A stretch of 64,000 bases of DNA, taken from contig NC_084813.1 in NCBI RefSeq assembly GCF_963583255.1, positions 2,295,001 through 2,359,000 on the forward strand, in the 5' to 3' direction. Numbering within the stretch: the first letter of the stretch is position 1; each line of letters starts with the position of its first letter. A program made the position numbers and the translations under genes. This document shows, one piece after another, positions 24,087 through 35,314 of the stretch. The notes beneath the pieces were generated by a model. It worked only from the letters and a program-made list of their open reading frames with translations, did not search any database and was not told where the DNA came from. Source of the DNA: Pyrus communis. Its lineage: Eukaryota > Streptophyta > Magnoliopsida > Rosales > Rosaceae.

Positions 24087-24194
24087 GTTGTTCTTCTCTA
24101 GTACTTGAATTCAACAAACAAAACACAATTCAAAAACTAAAACTAAAATACATAATAGAAACAAACAATCCAAGAGATTAGCAAATTTGCTAAT

Positions 24195-24211
24195 CCCCGG
24201 CAACGGCGCCA
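24195..24211 (-). promoter_or_regulatory. Primer binding site (tRNA-Asp)
   Basis: The minus strand reads TGGCGCCGTTGCCGGGG, complementary to the 3' end of plant tRNA-Asp(GUC) including CCA. It lies 5 bases inside the 5' LTR. This primer is typical of Athila-type elements. Confidence 0.9.
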
Positions 24212-24216
24212 AAATT

Positions 24217-26866
24217 TGGTGCGAGAATTATACGCGCACAAATTAAACCCTCTTTTGACAATTGTAGTATAAGTATAAGTAGGGATCGTTCTGGACCGGG
24301 GATTAGGAGGGATTGTTAATCACTTGGAAACTGACTCAAAAACGTAAAAACACAATATAAAACACTATACTAGACTCAAAGAATGCAAAATTAAAGTTTA
24401 AAACACTAAGACAAACCAAAAACTCAAAATGCTTTAAAACACAAACTAAATTGAATTCTAACTAAAATGAACATTAAAGCAAAAGGGGGATTGAGGTTTT
24501 TACGAAAATTGAAATAACGACACAAGTTAATAAACTAGACAGAATGTAAATATGAAATTTATGGATGAATGCTAGCTAAGGGGTTCATCTCCATACATGT
24601 TACACTTGCATACAAGATTGATTCTCAGTTGGTCTTTCGATAAATTATGAAACTCAACACTCCGGGTTAATTAGGTCCGCTTAAATTAACCGTCAAGTTT
24701 TCCTTAAGTTAATGAATTGGATGGGTTAGCGCAACGCAATTCACAACATTCTCCAAAAGTCCTTTATGTGAACAACACAATAAAGAAACAGTCAAAGATC
24801 ATTAAGCATCATGAAAACTATAAGTGTTGACGAGGCATTCGTTACTATGGAATACGCATGAAACTCGTGCCAAGAATTCATTTAACGCGATTGTTTATAA
24901 GCAACCTCCACTACTTGTGAATATAAGTTCATAACGATTAGGTGAAACTCACTTATATTCTAGCGTCATATTCATGCATGAAAATTAAGCGCGCATTCTT
25001 AATAAACATACATAAATAAGTTATCAATCAAACGGTTAAACAAATTGAATCAACAACTTATGAAATTCCAACGAAAGTTAATCAATTCATATTGCAAGTA
25101 TAAACATAGTTTCGAATCACCCCCTAGCTAAAGGGGGATTAGTTCCTCATTACTTTGAAATCAAAGAAACACCTAAACATTCCAACAACTCAAACTTGAA
25201 TTGTATGAACGTTTAGGCATTCTTCTCTTCCATTCCTCATACGTACAAAACAAAGAGAATTGAATTTAAACTTTGAAATCAAAGAAACACCTAAACATTC
25301 CAACAACTCAAACTTGAATTGTATGAACGTTTAGGCCCTCTTATCTTCCTCGTTGTTGTAGCACAAGGTCTAAGGTGAGGTTTGGGGAATTATGGAAATG
25401 GATGAGGAATGGTGGAAGGGGGACTCACGGTTTTGGATTCTAAGGGGAAATGTTTGTGTTAGTTGTGGTGTGAGAAATGGAGAGATGGAGTGGGGAGTGA
25501 ATGAATGACAAATGAATGAAGTGTGTGTGGTTTATATAGGGAGAGAATGGGTGAGAATGTGGCTGCAATGCATGTGAAAAACAGCTAGGAAAGTGGGTGG
25601 AAAGCTGGAATTGCACAATGGGAATGCTGGAAAGCCAAGGGAACCCACGGCATTGAAGGTTTTGGTGCATGTGTTGGCTGATTTGTTTGTTGGGAAAAGC
25701 TTGTGAAAACATGTGAATGTTGTTTGTGTGAAGTGTGTGTGAATGCATGTGGATTAAAGAGTGAATGATGGCTGAAATAATGATGGAAAACAGCTAGGAA
25801 AAGTATGGAATGCATGTGAAATGTAAAGGGAAAAGCTGGAAATGGGAATGAAGGCCACGGCATGGGATGTTTTTCTGGAATGATGGCAGGTTGTGTATGT
25901 GTTTGGGAAGAGAATAAATGTATGATGGTGGCTGAATGATTAAAGGGAATGAATGGGAGTGACACTAGGTTGGTTATGCATGTGGAATGTAGGTGTGTAG
26001 GTGCTGAAAATGCATGTGAATGCATGCTGGAAATGGGAGTGAAATGCACGGTATTGAGTTGGGAAATGAATGATTAAATGTGCATGTGGGTGAATGTGAA
26101 GGGAATGCATGTGTTGATTGATTTGTGGTGCAATGATGAAAGTCAAAGTGGAAGAATGTGGCTGAAATGGTTGAGGAAGGCACGGCAATGGATTAGGGGG
26201 AGCATGTGCTTGTAGGGTTGATATGTTTGAAGATGCATGTGTTGAATTGGTGGTTGAATGATGAAAGAATAAGTGAATGATTATGATAAGTGATAAGTGA
26301 ATGATTATGATAAGTGTATGATATGTTAAGTGATAAGTGAATGATATGATAAGTGATAAATGAATGATATGTTAAGTGATAAATGAATGATATGTGGTGA
26401 GTGATAAGTGAATGGAAGTGATAAGTGATAAGTGAATGGTTTGATAAGTGAATGATATGATAAGTGAATGCTTTAAGTGTTTAAAATAGGGAATAAAGCC
26501 CTTCCTTGCATGGCAAGGAAGGGAGACACAAGGAAACACACGACAATGTCCTAAGGTTGCAAGGAATGTTGTTTTTGTGTTCTAAAATGCGTAGGAGTCT
26601 TCAATGATGCTTAAACATGAGGTCTTTTAGGATTTAACTTTCCTACTTCAAGTCTTTAATTTCGTCCATCCTCTTGGCTCCAAGCATATGATATCCATTC
26701 CAATCTCTAATTTGCTCCAAAAGGCTCCAAAAGGCATCATTTTGCATACCTTGCCCTTAGAACCTGAAAACACACAAAAGAAGCATAAAGGACTAAAATA
26801 ACTAGAGAAACATAACGTAAATGCACGAGAACAAGCCATTTAAGTCGCATGAATATGCTCCTATCA
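24217..26866 (-). repeat. 5' LTR of the complete Athila-like element
   Basis: Nearly identical to 16369-19041, lacking one 23-bp unit of the aagtgataagtgaatgat minisatellite (26268-26475 here). Its TATA box lies at about 25530-25541 on the minus strand. Confidence 0.93.
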
Positions 26867-26871
26867 GTGAC

Positions 26872-27290
26872 AAAGACAAAACTTGCTTCTAAGTGTGTCC
26901 TTTTGGTGTTCGTCTACCATTGGCCTGCCTTTTGGGTTGACTTGTTGCATTCGTTGGAAAATTAGGCAAAATAGTGCATCATGAGGATGATTGTGTAAGT
27001 CTGAAGGTATAAATTGAGCTTTTAGCTTGCCAACTGTCGCCAAAGTTAGCTTTTAAATTTTTGGTAGCTAGTTTCCGCATTAAGGAAAGCTTTTGAACTG
27101 TGGAATACTGGTAGTTGGGCCTTAGCTCTTCTCGTATAAGGGTAAACTTATTGCTAGTTCGAATACCGTCAAACATATGAATAGGTCATCCGCTGCTTCC
27201 GGTTTGAATAGTAGGGAGGTGATGTCAGGTAATTTTTCAACTCTTTGAATGTGCATCGGCGAGCTTTATCCCAAAGTGCATGCTTATCTG
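26872..27290 (-). pseudogene. pol: Tat-A first RNase H fragment, fused to gag by deletion
   Basis: Minus-strand reading gives DKHALWDKARRCTFKELKNY, LTSLLFKPEAADDLFICLTV, then broken pieces equivalent to the KAL.DAETRYPKIEKL.LALV region of the Tat RNase H. It follows immediately on the gag frame with no protease or reverse transcriptase between them, so a deletion removed roughly 2 kb or more of pol. Stops interrupt it. The element continues on the other side of the Athila-like insertion at 16363. Confidence 0.7.
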
Positions 27291-28271
27291 TCAGAGAGAA
27301 AAAGTCTGCCAGAGTTAGATCTTATTTTCATGATCAATTCTCCGAATAGCGGGTAATCTGCTGGAAGTCCTTTTTGGAAGGCTGCTCTAGCTATCGAGTC
27401 TTTGCATCCGACCATCTTTGACTTTTTTGTTTTGAACCTCTTCACATAGTCGCGAAATGAATCCTTTGGGTTTTTCTTGATGTTGAACAAGTGGTCAGAC
27501 CTTTTCTTGATCGAGCGATATGATGAATACTTCTTGTTGAAAACTAAAGAAAGCTCATTGAAACAACGGATGGATTGTGGTAGCCAGGCATGGAACCAAT
27601 TTTGCGCCTTGCCTTGTAAATTGATGGTGAATATTTTGCACATGAGAGCATCGTTGTTTCGATAGAGGATCATTGCATTCCGGTAGTGCTTTAGGTGCCT
27701 CTTTGGGTCTTCATCTTTTTTAACGGATGTGAAATGTGGCATGCTGAACTTACGTGGAGGCTTTGCCTGCTTGATCTCATCCGTGAAGGGTGACTTGCTT
27801 ATATTTGTCATGTCCCTTTGTAATGCCTCGTTAGTGACTTTGTTATACTTCATCCTAGATTTACCTTTGTTGGAGGTAGTGGAGCTCTCGGCTGCCCCCA
27901 ATCATGACCTGTTGGTCTAGGCTGCTCTTTCATGAGTGATTTTCTCGCAAGCTGCCAGTTAAACTTGAGCCAGATTGAGTAACTGTTTCTCTCCGTCTGT
28001 CGTCCGTTTACTCCGATATGAGGTAGAGGCCTAGCTGCGAATGAACACTTCGCTTGGAAGGTTGCTCATGTTGAATATCGGAGTATGACCCCAATCGTGA
28101 GTGTATGCTTATCTGTGGGCCTAACCGAGAGTGCACGTTTTTTCGTGCCCAGTTAAGAGTGTATACTGCCCGAACGCTCGACTCGTGACTGGTTGAAGGG
28201 CTACTTTCTAGTTTGCCGTTGGAGAGGTTCATCGTCTGCCCTTGTCCTACGTTGGGACTTGTCTGGGGCAT
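27284..28271 (-). pseudogene. gag: Tat-A gag
   Basis: The upstream part (28271-28008) encodes repeats of the motif VHSRLGP (NVHSRLGPQ, IHSRLGS, VHSQLG), which I associate with gag N-termini of Rosaceae Tat elements. The downstream frame (27901-27284, 205 residues) has the core Retrotrans_gag signature: PPRKFSMPHFTSVKKDEDPK, ILYRNNDALMCKIFTINLQG, AQNWFHAWLPQSIRCFNEL, then LFNIKKNPKDSFRDYVKRFK. A stop or shift separates the two parts, and the frame runs into RNase H sequence at about 27290 through an internal deletion. Confidence 0.85.
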
Positions 28272-29124
28272 GCTGCATATTAGTACGCTGCAAGAGCTAA
28301 TTCACTAAGGTTGTCTGTTGGGCGAATGCGCTTGTCAACTCTATAACTTGTCGAGACAAGTGTTGTTCGCCATTTGGGGTGGAAGAGCTTGAACGGTGGA
28401 AGTGTAATAGACTTCAGGCGTGAGATTTGAGTTGAAAAATGTCAAATCTGTGGAGACATGAGGTGAAAATACCCTCGGTTCAAACGTCGGTCCAGAAATT
28501 TAAAGCTGGGACGGTTGAACTGGTCTTTGACCTGTTTGGGCTGCTAAGAGGGCCATGGGAGTAGGCTGGATCTCAATTTAGGACACGAAAGTGGGTCAGG
28601 CCGCTGGCCTGGGCTAGGCCACGTGTGTAGACTACTTCACGTGCAGTGTGCATGGGTGTTAGGCCTGGGCTTAAACAGCTTGGGTTGTGTGCTAAGCGAA
28701 GGGGTGTGCAGGGCTTGGGCTGTCTTTGGTGCTTGGGTTTGTGGCGTGGGCTTGGGCTTGTGGTTGCCTAGTTACTCTTTGCACACCGTGTGTTGTGGGC
28801 TTGCCAAGTGTTGCCATGGTGGTTACTACCGTGGTGGTTGCCACAATGGTGACTCGTCAGGGTGGTGCTGCTCCACTAGCCGTTGCGTATCATCGTGGTA
28901 GGGCTACATCACGATCTCCATCCTTTGGTCCAAATCTATAAACGTAGGAAGTTCCTTTTGTTGTGGTTTTCGAATTTCTAGTCATTGTACTTTTCTTTTA
29001 CGTTTATTTGAAGAACTTTATAAAAAATTCTAGGAATAAGTATGTACGAAATATCTATAAATGAAGAAGAAATGAGAAACTTTAAATGCAAGAGTCTTTT
29101 TCGAGCATGTGAATCAAGGCTCTC
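28272..29124. other. Probable Tat-A leader, no gene
   Basis: G/T-rich sequence upstream (minus-strand sense) of gag, without a coding motif. It probably includes the 5' leader of Tat-A, but no LTR matching 8779-9345 was found, so the 5' LTR is missing or lies outside. Confidence 0.45.
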
Positions 29125-30580
29125 TATCACGCCCCCATCCCAACATATATCCCGGATTGAGACGTGACGTCACCAAATACCCATATCTTTAACATACCCC
29201 ACCTTCAGGATATGGACCAAGCACAACTCGATATCCAGCTGCATAATAATTTTTCGTATACTTTACGGCTGCATCTCACCTCCTCGTTAGACTGCCTACA
29301 TACCCTAAAAAGGGATCAAGCCATTTGTAGTTCGTCCTTCACCACACTCGAGCATTCTTCACATAAACCACTTGGTCTCGACATAATGCCACACTGTAGG
29401 CATGTAACATCACGAGGAACATTTAACAAAGCGCAACATAATCTCTAGTCACGTTGATCAATGAGTCTACTTATAATCATAACGACTATATCCAACAACA
29501 TCCAATAGTCACACCAAACAATAACACGTAAAATACACAAAAATGCAGGGCTAGAATGACACAGCTCAACCAAAGCCTACATCTTTGAAGGTGAAATCAA
29601 ATCCAAGGAACCAACAAGTCAAAGGATGCGATTTCGGACCATTCAATGAAATCCATCAAAACCGAGTTCTGGACCACTCAACGAAACCAAGATACCAAAA
29701 GGGATTCTGGACCACTCAACAAAATCCAAACTAGAATACAATTCTGGACCACTCAATGAAATTGCAGAGTAGAAGGGATTCCGGACCTCTAAATGGAATC
29801 CAAGTAGATATGATTCTGGACCACTCAATGGAATCATAGAGTACAATGCATATCGAACCACTCAATGGAATCACGAATCATGATGGATTCCAGACCATCA
29901 CTCAACGGAATCTAGATGGAGCAGGGAATTGAACCACTCAACGGAACCCAGCAGATACCCAGTTCCGGATCACTCAATGGAATCTAGCGGAAGTCCAAGG
30001 AATATAACAACTCTCGAAGAATAATACATGTAACAAGTACTCAAAATACAAAAGCTCAACGAAACTAGAAAGGGAACAAAGCACAAGGTACCCAATTAAA
30101 ACAGCTCAATGAAACGAGAAATGAAATAATGATACGATATGTAAAACGAGTCTTGAAGCAACAAACTCCATGACAATGGGTTAACGGTCCACTATTAGCC
30201 CTCACATTCCAATCATACAAATCAAACCACATCCCACAAACATTTTCAATGCATAAATCAAAACATACTTAATAAATTAGTATAATATAATACGATGCCA
30301 CTAGTACGAGAAATGAGTCACAAGTCACCTGAGAAAAAACATCATGATGAGCCCAACAAGCTCCATGAAATCTCAACAACACTTTAAGCTTGGCAACACG
30401 CTAGAAGAAATCAGGCTAGTTGACTAAAAAGTCAATCGTCGATCAAAGTTGAGAGTAGGGTCCACAAACCTATAAATCTAAACCAGAAGATTGGCTTATT
30501 GGATTCTCGATCTGTAACTTCCCAAAGTCTACATTATGTTTCTAGACGTCGATTGTTTTTTTGGGAGATTTTTCCCGACA
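29125..30580 (+). mobile_element. LTR-like block, possibly chromovirus (Tekay/Del type)
   Basis: The left edge reads tatcacgccccc (a one-base variant of the common TGTCACGCCCC LTR start) and the right edge ends ttcccgaca, giving TGTC/GACA-like termini. Inside, 29640-29995 holds eight or so subrepeats of about 40-50 bp with the core ggaccactcaatggaat. The flanking 5-mers (ctctc and gatag) do not match. The left flank belongs to the Tat-A side and the right flank to the Tat-B antisense gene, so the block marks a rearranged junction. The lineage name is from recall and tentative. Confidence 0.4.
29640..29995. repeat. Degenerate subrepeats, core ggaccactcaatggaat
   Basis: About eight units of variable 40-50 bp spacing share ctggaccactcaatgaaatc or close variants. 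Such subrepeats are common in LTR U3 regions. Confidence 0.85.
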
Positions 30581-30612
30581 GATAGAGCCATTTTCTCCCT
30601 GGTAGGTGCAGC

Positions 30613-32719
30613 TGATGCGAACTAATTAAGCACACAAATTAAACCCTCTTTTTGTCAAATTGTAGTAAAGATGTAAGTAGGGATCGTTCTAGACCGGGGA
30701 TTAGGAGGGATTGCTAAACACTTGGAAACTGACTTAAAAACTCAAAAACACGGTTTAAAACACTAAACTCGACTCAAAGAATGCAAAACTAAAAGTTAAA
30801 ACACTTAAACAAACCTAAAACCCAAAACAGCAACTAGAAGACTCAAAACTGCCTAGAAACCACTTTCTGGGCAGTTTTGAGCACCTACACTAATTTGGAC
30901 GAAATTGGGTGAAAACTTGAATCAAAATACTTAGAAACACAAATCAAAACACTTTCTAACTAATCTAAGACTTCAAATTAAGGGGGATTTGTTTTGGACG
31001 AAAATTTAACATAAAACAGAAACTTTAAACTAAACAGATTGTAGAATGTTTTTGGATAAAAAAGGATGGATAAAAGGCTAGTTAGGAGGTTCTTCTCCAC
31101 ACATGTCACACTTGCAAACAAAACGATTTTCAGTTGTTCTTCCAATAAATTATAAATACTCAACACCCCAGATTAACCGTGAATTGCACTAATTAACCCT
31201 CAGTTTTTCCACAAGTTATTAAGTTGGATGATCGCATACGACAACCCAAAATATTCCCTACCAGTTCCCTACATGAATTGCATAATAGAGATACAAGCAA
31301 GAATCATTAAGTTCTATGAAAAACATAAGCATTGACGAAGCATTCGTTACTATGAATTGCATGAAACTTATGCTAAGAATTCATTCAACGCGATCGTTTT
31401 CAAGCGACCTTCACTACTTGTGATTATAAGATTGTAACTATTAGGTGAAACTCCCTCATAATCTAGCATCATATTCATGCATGAAAACTAAGCGTGCACT
31501 CTCAATCAACATACACAAATAAGTTATCAATCAAATAGATGAACGAATTGAATCCACAACTTATGAAATAACAACTGAATATAATCAAATCATATTGCAA
31601 GCATGTACATGGTTTCGAATAACCCCCTAACCAAGGGGGTTTAGTTCCTCATACTCACAACACAAAGAATATCAAAATTAAACATGGAATTCAACGGAAA
31701 GACAACACCTAAAACGTTCTAGCAACCCTCAATAGAATGGCATGAACGTCCCAAGCTTTTTCTCCTCCTCTTGTCTGCGGCACAAGAACTAGGACAGGTT
31801 CTAGGGGTTATTTAAATGGATGAGTGGGTAAGGAATGATATGGTAGTGTTTAGGGGACATGGGGGTTGCGGCAAAGTGTGAAAATATGGCAGATTGGTGG
31901 AGGAAGGATGCGGCAGTGGTTTTAGGTGGTGGTGGCTGGAATAATATGAATGGAGAATGGAGAATATAATAATATAGTGGCTGCGGCTGATATTGGAGGA
32001 GAAGGCTTAGGGGAAATTAGGGTCCATGATTAATATGGGAGGCCACGGCTTAGAAGAAATAATGGGATATGTTGCTGCGCCAAGGATGGATTTAATTAGG
32101 TTTTTTAGGTGGCTGCATGATATGAGAAAAAAGGATGGGATTTTTTTGGGTGAATTAGATGGTACGGCTGGAATGTTATAATTTAGGGTGAATGAGGAAT
32201 GGAATCAAAAGTTGCGGCTGATTAGAATAATAGGAATATGGTGGCTGAATGGTTTAAAAATATGAATGCATGCAATGACTTAGGTCGGCTAGGGTTTAGG
32301 GTTGATGGATTAGGGTTTAAGTGCGGCATGGGCTTAGGGTCCACAAGGAATTAGGGTTTAGGTCATCTAAAAGCCCAAAGCCAAGAATAGAAACTCACGA
32401 CAATGGAAACCTCCAAGAATAGAAACTTCCAACTTTAGAAACTTTGGTTGCCAATTCCGACTTCTTTGCTCTTCACTTTCATTTCTTCATTTCTTAAGCT
32501 CCTTTGACCTTCAACCTCGTCCATTCCTCGTGCTCCATTTGCATACACCACATTCCAGCTCAGTTTTGCTCCAAAAGCTCCAAATTGCATCATTTCATGT
32601 AATATGTCCTTTAAACCTGAAAACACATGAAAGTAGCTTAAAAGACTACTTTAACGAAGAAAACATAACAAAAATGCATAAGAACTAGCTAACTAAGGCG
32701 CATAAATATGCTCCTATCA
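30613..32719 (-). mobile_element. Solo LTR of the Athila-like family inside the Tat-B antisense gene
   Basis: The plus strand starts TGATGCGAACTAATTAAGC and ends ATGCTCCTATCA, with perfect GCAGC duplications (30608-30612 and 32720-32724). Length 2107 bp. Removing it rejoins a Tat-B exon on the minus strand (GPVVLGSMAA to PTREKMALS). No internal region remains. Confidence 0.95.
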
Positions 32720-34730
32720 GCAGCCATTGACCCTAGGACTACAGGTCCCTCGACCAGCGGAGCAGTCCCTAGATCAGCCACGACCTTAAGGACGACCCAG
32801 GCTACTTGGCAAGATGCTGTTGGCTGTTCTTTCGTTGGGGCTTGGAAGACCAGGGCGGGGGGAGAGTTGTTCGGTGCTATTGTTCTAGTGGTATGGTTGG
32901 AGATCACGTGGATCTCCCGTTCCCCTTTCTTCGCTAATTTCTTGACGGATCTCGAGGGTCGGGGAGTTTCGCAGACCGTTTGCCTTGCGGAGACTGCGCG
33001 ACGGTTTTGCTTCTCTTAGAGAGAGCAAATTTCTTCTTGGCCGCAGCCGCGGCAATCACGTCCGCTTTCTTCGACGCTCAACCATCTGAGAAAATGAGAT
33101 TAAATTAGCAAGGTTCAGTGATAGTAGAAAAGAGAAATGGAAGGGAGGCCGTATACCTCGGGTCGGCTATTTGGATTAGAGAACAGAGGTTTTCCTGGGC
33201 TGATTGCCGAAGATTTTGTTAACATCTTCAACTGGATCCCCAAAAAAGGTTTGAGTTTACCCTTCCCACCAGTCACCGAAAGTGTCAGTGCCAAAAGATT
33301 CGGGAAGAGTTGGTCGGAGGTGAAATGTTTTTCACCAATCTTGAAACTCTTTCTTGGTCTCTGCACTCTTTCTTTGACGAGCCAAAAAGGTGTTCTTGAC
33401 TGAGGAGGGAACGGGAAGTGAGTAGAGGTACCGGACAACCTTGGAGGTATCTGAGCTGCCAGGTAGTGAAGTAGGGGTGGTAGACTTCCCAACTCGCTCG
33501 GTGAGAGTCACAACCAGGGGGAAGGTCGCGTGTTAACACGATCGACCCCTAATTTTGACGAAGGGCAGCCTTTTCACTTTCACTCCATGCTAACGTTGGA
33601 AGCTTGAAGGAGCAAGGGTGTTCTTGACGACGGCATACTAAAAATTCATCGTCAAAAAGGACATCTAGGCCGAAGAGATATTTGAAGACCTCTTCGACTT
33701 GGTGAGGAGGCGCCGGGCGAGATGCCAACTGAAGATCAAGCAAAATAGTGGGTTGGAAGTTGGAGATTTCTAGCCGGAGTGTGGCAAAATAGACCTGCAG
33801 CCAGAGTCGGAAGACCTAGAGGGGACCATTCTAATTTGGGTCAATTTTGCCAATGATCGCCTTGGCCAAACAACAAAGAAGGTTGACAAGAATGGCCGAG
33901 TTGAGCGCCAGGGTATGATCACTAGCCAGGGCTTCGGCCACTGGCATATTCTCGACCAGGCATTTGTTTGACCGGGTACAACAAATAAATTTGTTGTACC
34001 AGCAGAATAGGAAGGCTTCGTGTTCTCCCTTCCGAAGACTTACCTTTCCTCGGCCAGCGAAGTGAAGGATGAGGGTGTTGTAGTTGAAGAAATTCTTGTG
34101 TAATTTCTAGAATTCTTCCTTCGAAGGCTCGTGACCATCTCGACTTAGTGTCTCGACGACTCGATCATCAAAAAGCGCCTTGAGGTCGAGATTCGACAAG
34201 CATCCAAAAAGGGCGGCATCGATCGGGATGTTAGAAGGAGAAGCCCCTAGAATAACCAAGATGTCGAGGATGGTGGGCCCGAGAGGGCTAAAAGGAAGGA
34301 CCATGGTGTTGGTGGCCGAGCAACAGAGACTCAGCGTTAACATGAGAAGTTCCTTGTCCATGACTAACTCCATGGTTGAAAATTTAATGGCATCATAAAT
34401 ACCAAGAGCCTTTCACTCTTGACTAAAGAAGATTTCCATTCAAATGACCCAGGCCGCCCAGTTGGCATTAGTCATAAGCCAAGCTCCTTGGGGCCTCGTT
34501 AGGTTCCACTTTGACCAATCGAACCTTTGCAGTAAGGGTGTCAGGCAGTGAGCCTTTAAGAGTGTAGTGATGGATGAAGGTACTGCATCCTTAAAGAGTG
34601 GCCCCATGATTTGATGAGTAGTACATAGGTCACTCCAGAAGCGCAGGGTTTTGATGGCGCTCTGATCGATGAAGCTTTTGAATTTGATGCATTCGTCGTT
34701 GAGCTTGGAAATAAAGGCGTTGGAAGTCAT
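32720..34730 (-). pseudogene. Tat-B antisense plant-mobile-domain gene, broken
   Basis: The start is placed at 34730 (MTSNAFISKLNDECIKF), which aligns with the start of the Tat-C copy. Recognisable blocks are LRFWSDLCTTHQIMGPLFKD, FDWSKWNLTRPQGAW, CCSATNTMVLPFSPLGPTIL and IDAALFGC, then a long C-terminal part (GLDVLFDDEFLVCRRQEHPC, GCDSHRASWEVYHPYF). These match the plant mobile domain (aminotransferase-like, PF10536 by recall). A GT-AG intron of 71 bp lies at 33086-33156 in the same place as in Tat-C. Several stops and shifts make it a pseudogene. The exon continues left of the solo LTR to about 30581. The gene is antisense to Tat-B. Confidence 0.8.
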
Positions 34731-34873
34731 TTTGGAAAGCTTGGAATAATTTTGGAGGAATGCTTGGAAGGATTTCTGGGATGAAAGTTTGTTTTTCTGG
34801 GATTTCGAAAGCAAAATGGTAGAGAGATTTTTAAAAGGTTTTTGGAAGCGTGAAATGCAGGTGAAAGAGATTT

Positions 34874-34884
34874 AGATATTTATA
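34874..34884 (-). promoter_or_regulatory. TATA box of the Tat-B antisense gene
   Basis: The minus strand reads gcctataaatatc, about 145 bp before the start codon at 34730. The Tat-C copy has gcctataaatactc at the same distance. Confidence 0.7.
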
Positions 34885-35314
34885 GGCATTTCGAGAGGAA
34901 GGGTAAACGTTTGATGATCTAAGGCGTTTTGATTTTCAAATTTGAGGGAAAAATCGACTGGGAAATGACCAATCATTTCGGATATCTCGAAAATCTCTAA
35001 GGATAGGATCGAGGTTCTTAAGGTTTTAGTACGCACGATTGCATGTGGCGGCAGATTTAATGCATTGATGAGGAAGAGACGCTTCGGCTGGTGCAGGTTT
35101 TTGAGGGCCATGATTAAGGGCTGTTAGGTTTATCGGAGAATCGACACAAGGTAAGACATTGTGAAAAACAAAGATTGTGCAATCATATTTCATAAATGCG
35201 CATGGTGATGGTTATCGAGACGGTTAAGTCTAATGGAAAATGACGTTTTCGCTTCTTCAAGGTCGAGACTTGATCGAGGATTGGCAATCGATGACCTCAG
35301 TAGCGAAGGGGCAA

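Larger units (their letters stand above)
16369..26866 (-). mobile_element. Complete non-autonomous Athila-like LTR retrotransposon
   Basis: The 10498-bp element lies on the minus strand. Its 5' LTR is 24217-26866 (2650 bp) and its 3' LTR is 16369-19041 (2673 bp). Each LTR reads TGATAGGAGC to CTCGCACCA on the minus strand. A perfect GTGAC duplication flanks the element (16364-16368 and 26867-26871). A PBS matching tRNA-Asp lies at 24195-24211 and a polypurine tract abuts the 3' LTR at about 19042-19058. The interior encodes only a gag-spacer-like protein; protease, reverse transcriptase and integrase are absent, so it must depend on enzymes from elsewhere. By eye the LTRs differ at about a dozen positions plus one 23-bp repeat unit, implying a recent insertion. 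It sits inside the Tat-A pol. Confidence 0.93.

Noticed and set aside
28623..28941. Cys/Gly/Trp-rich open frames on the plus strand
   Set aside because: They come from G/T-rich leader-like sequence of Tat-A; no spacing of cysteines matches a known small-protein family.
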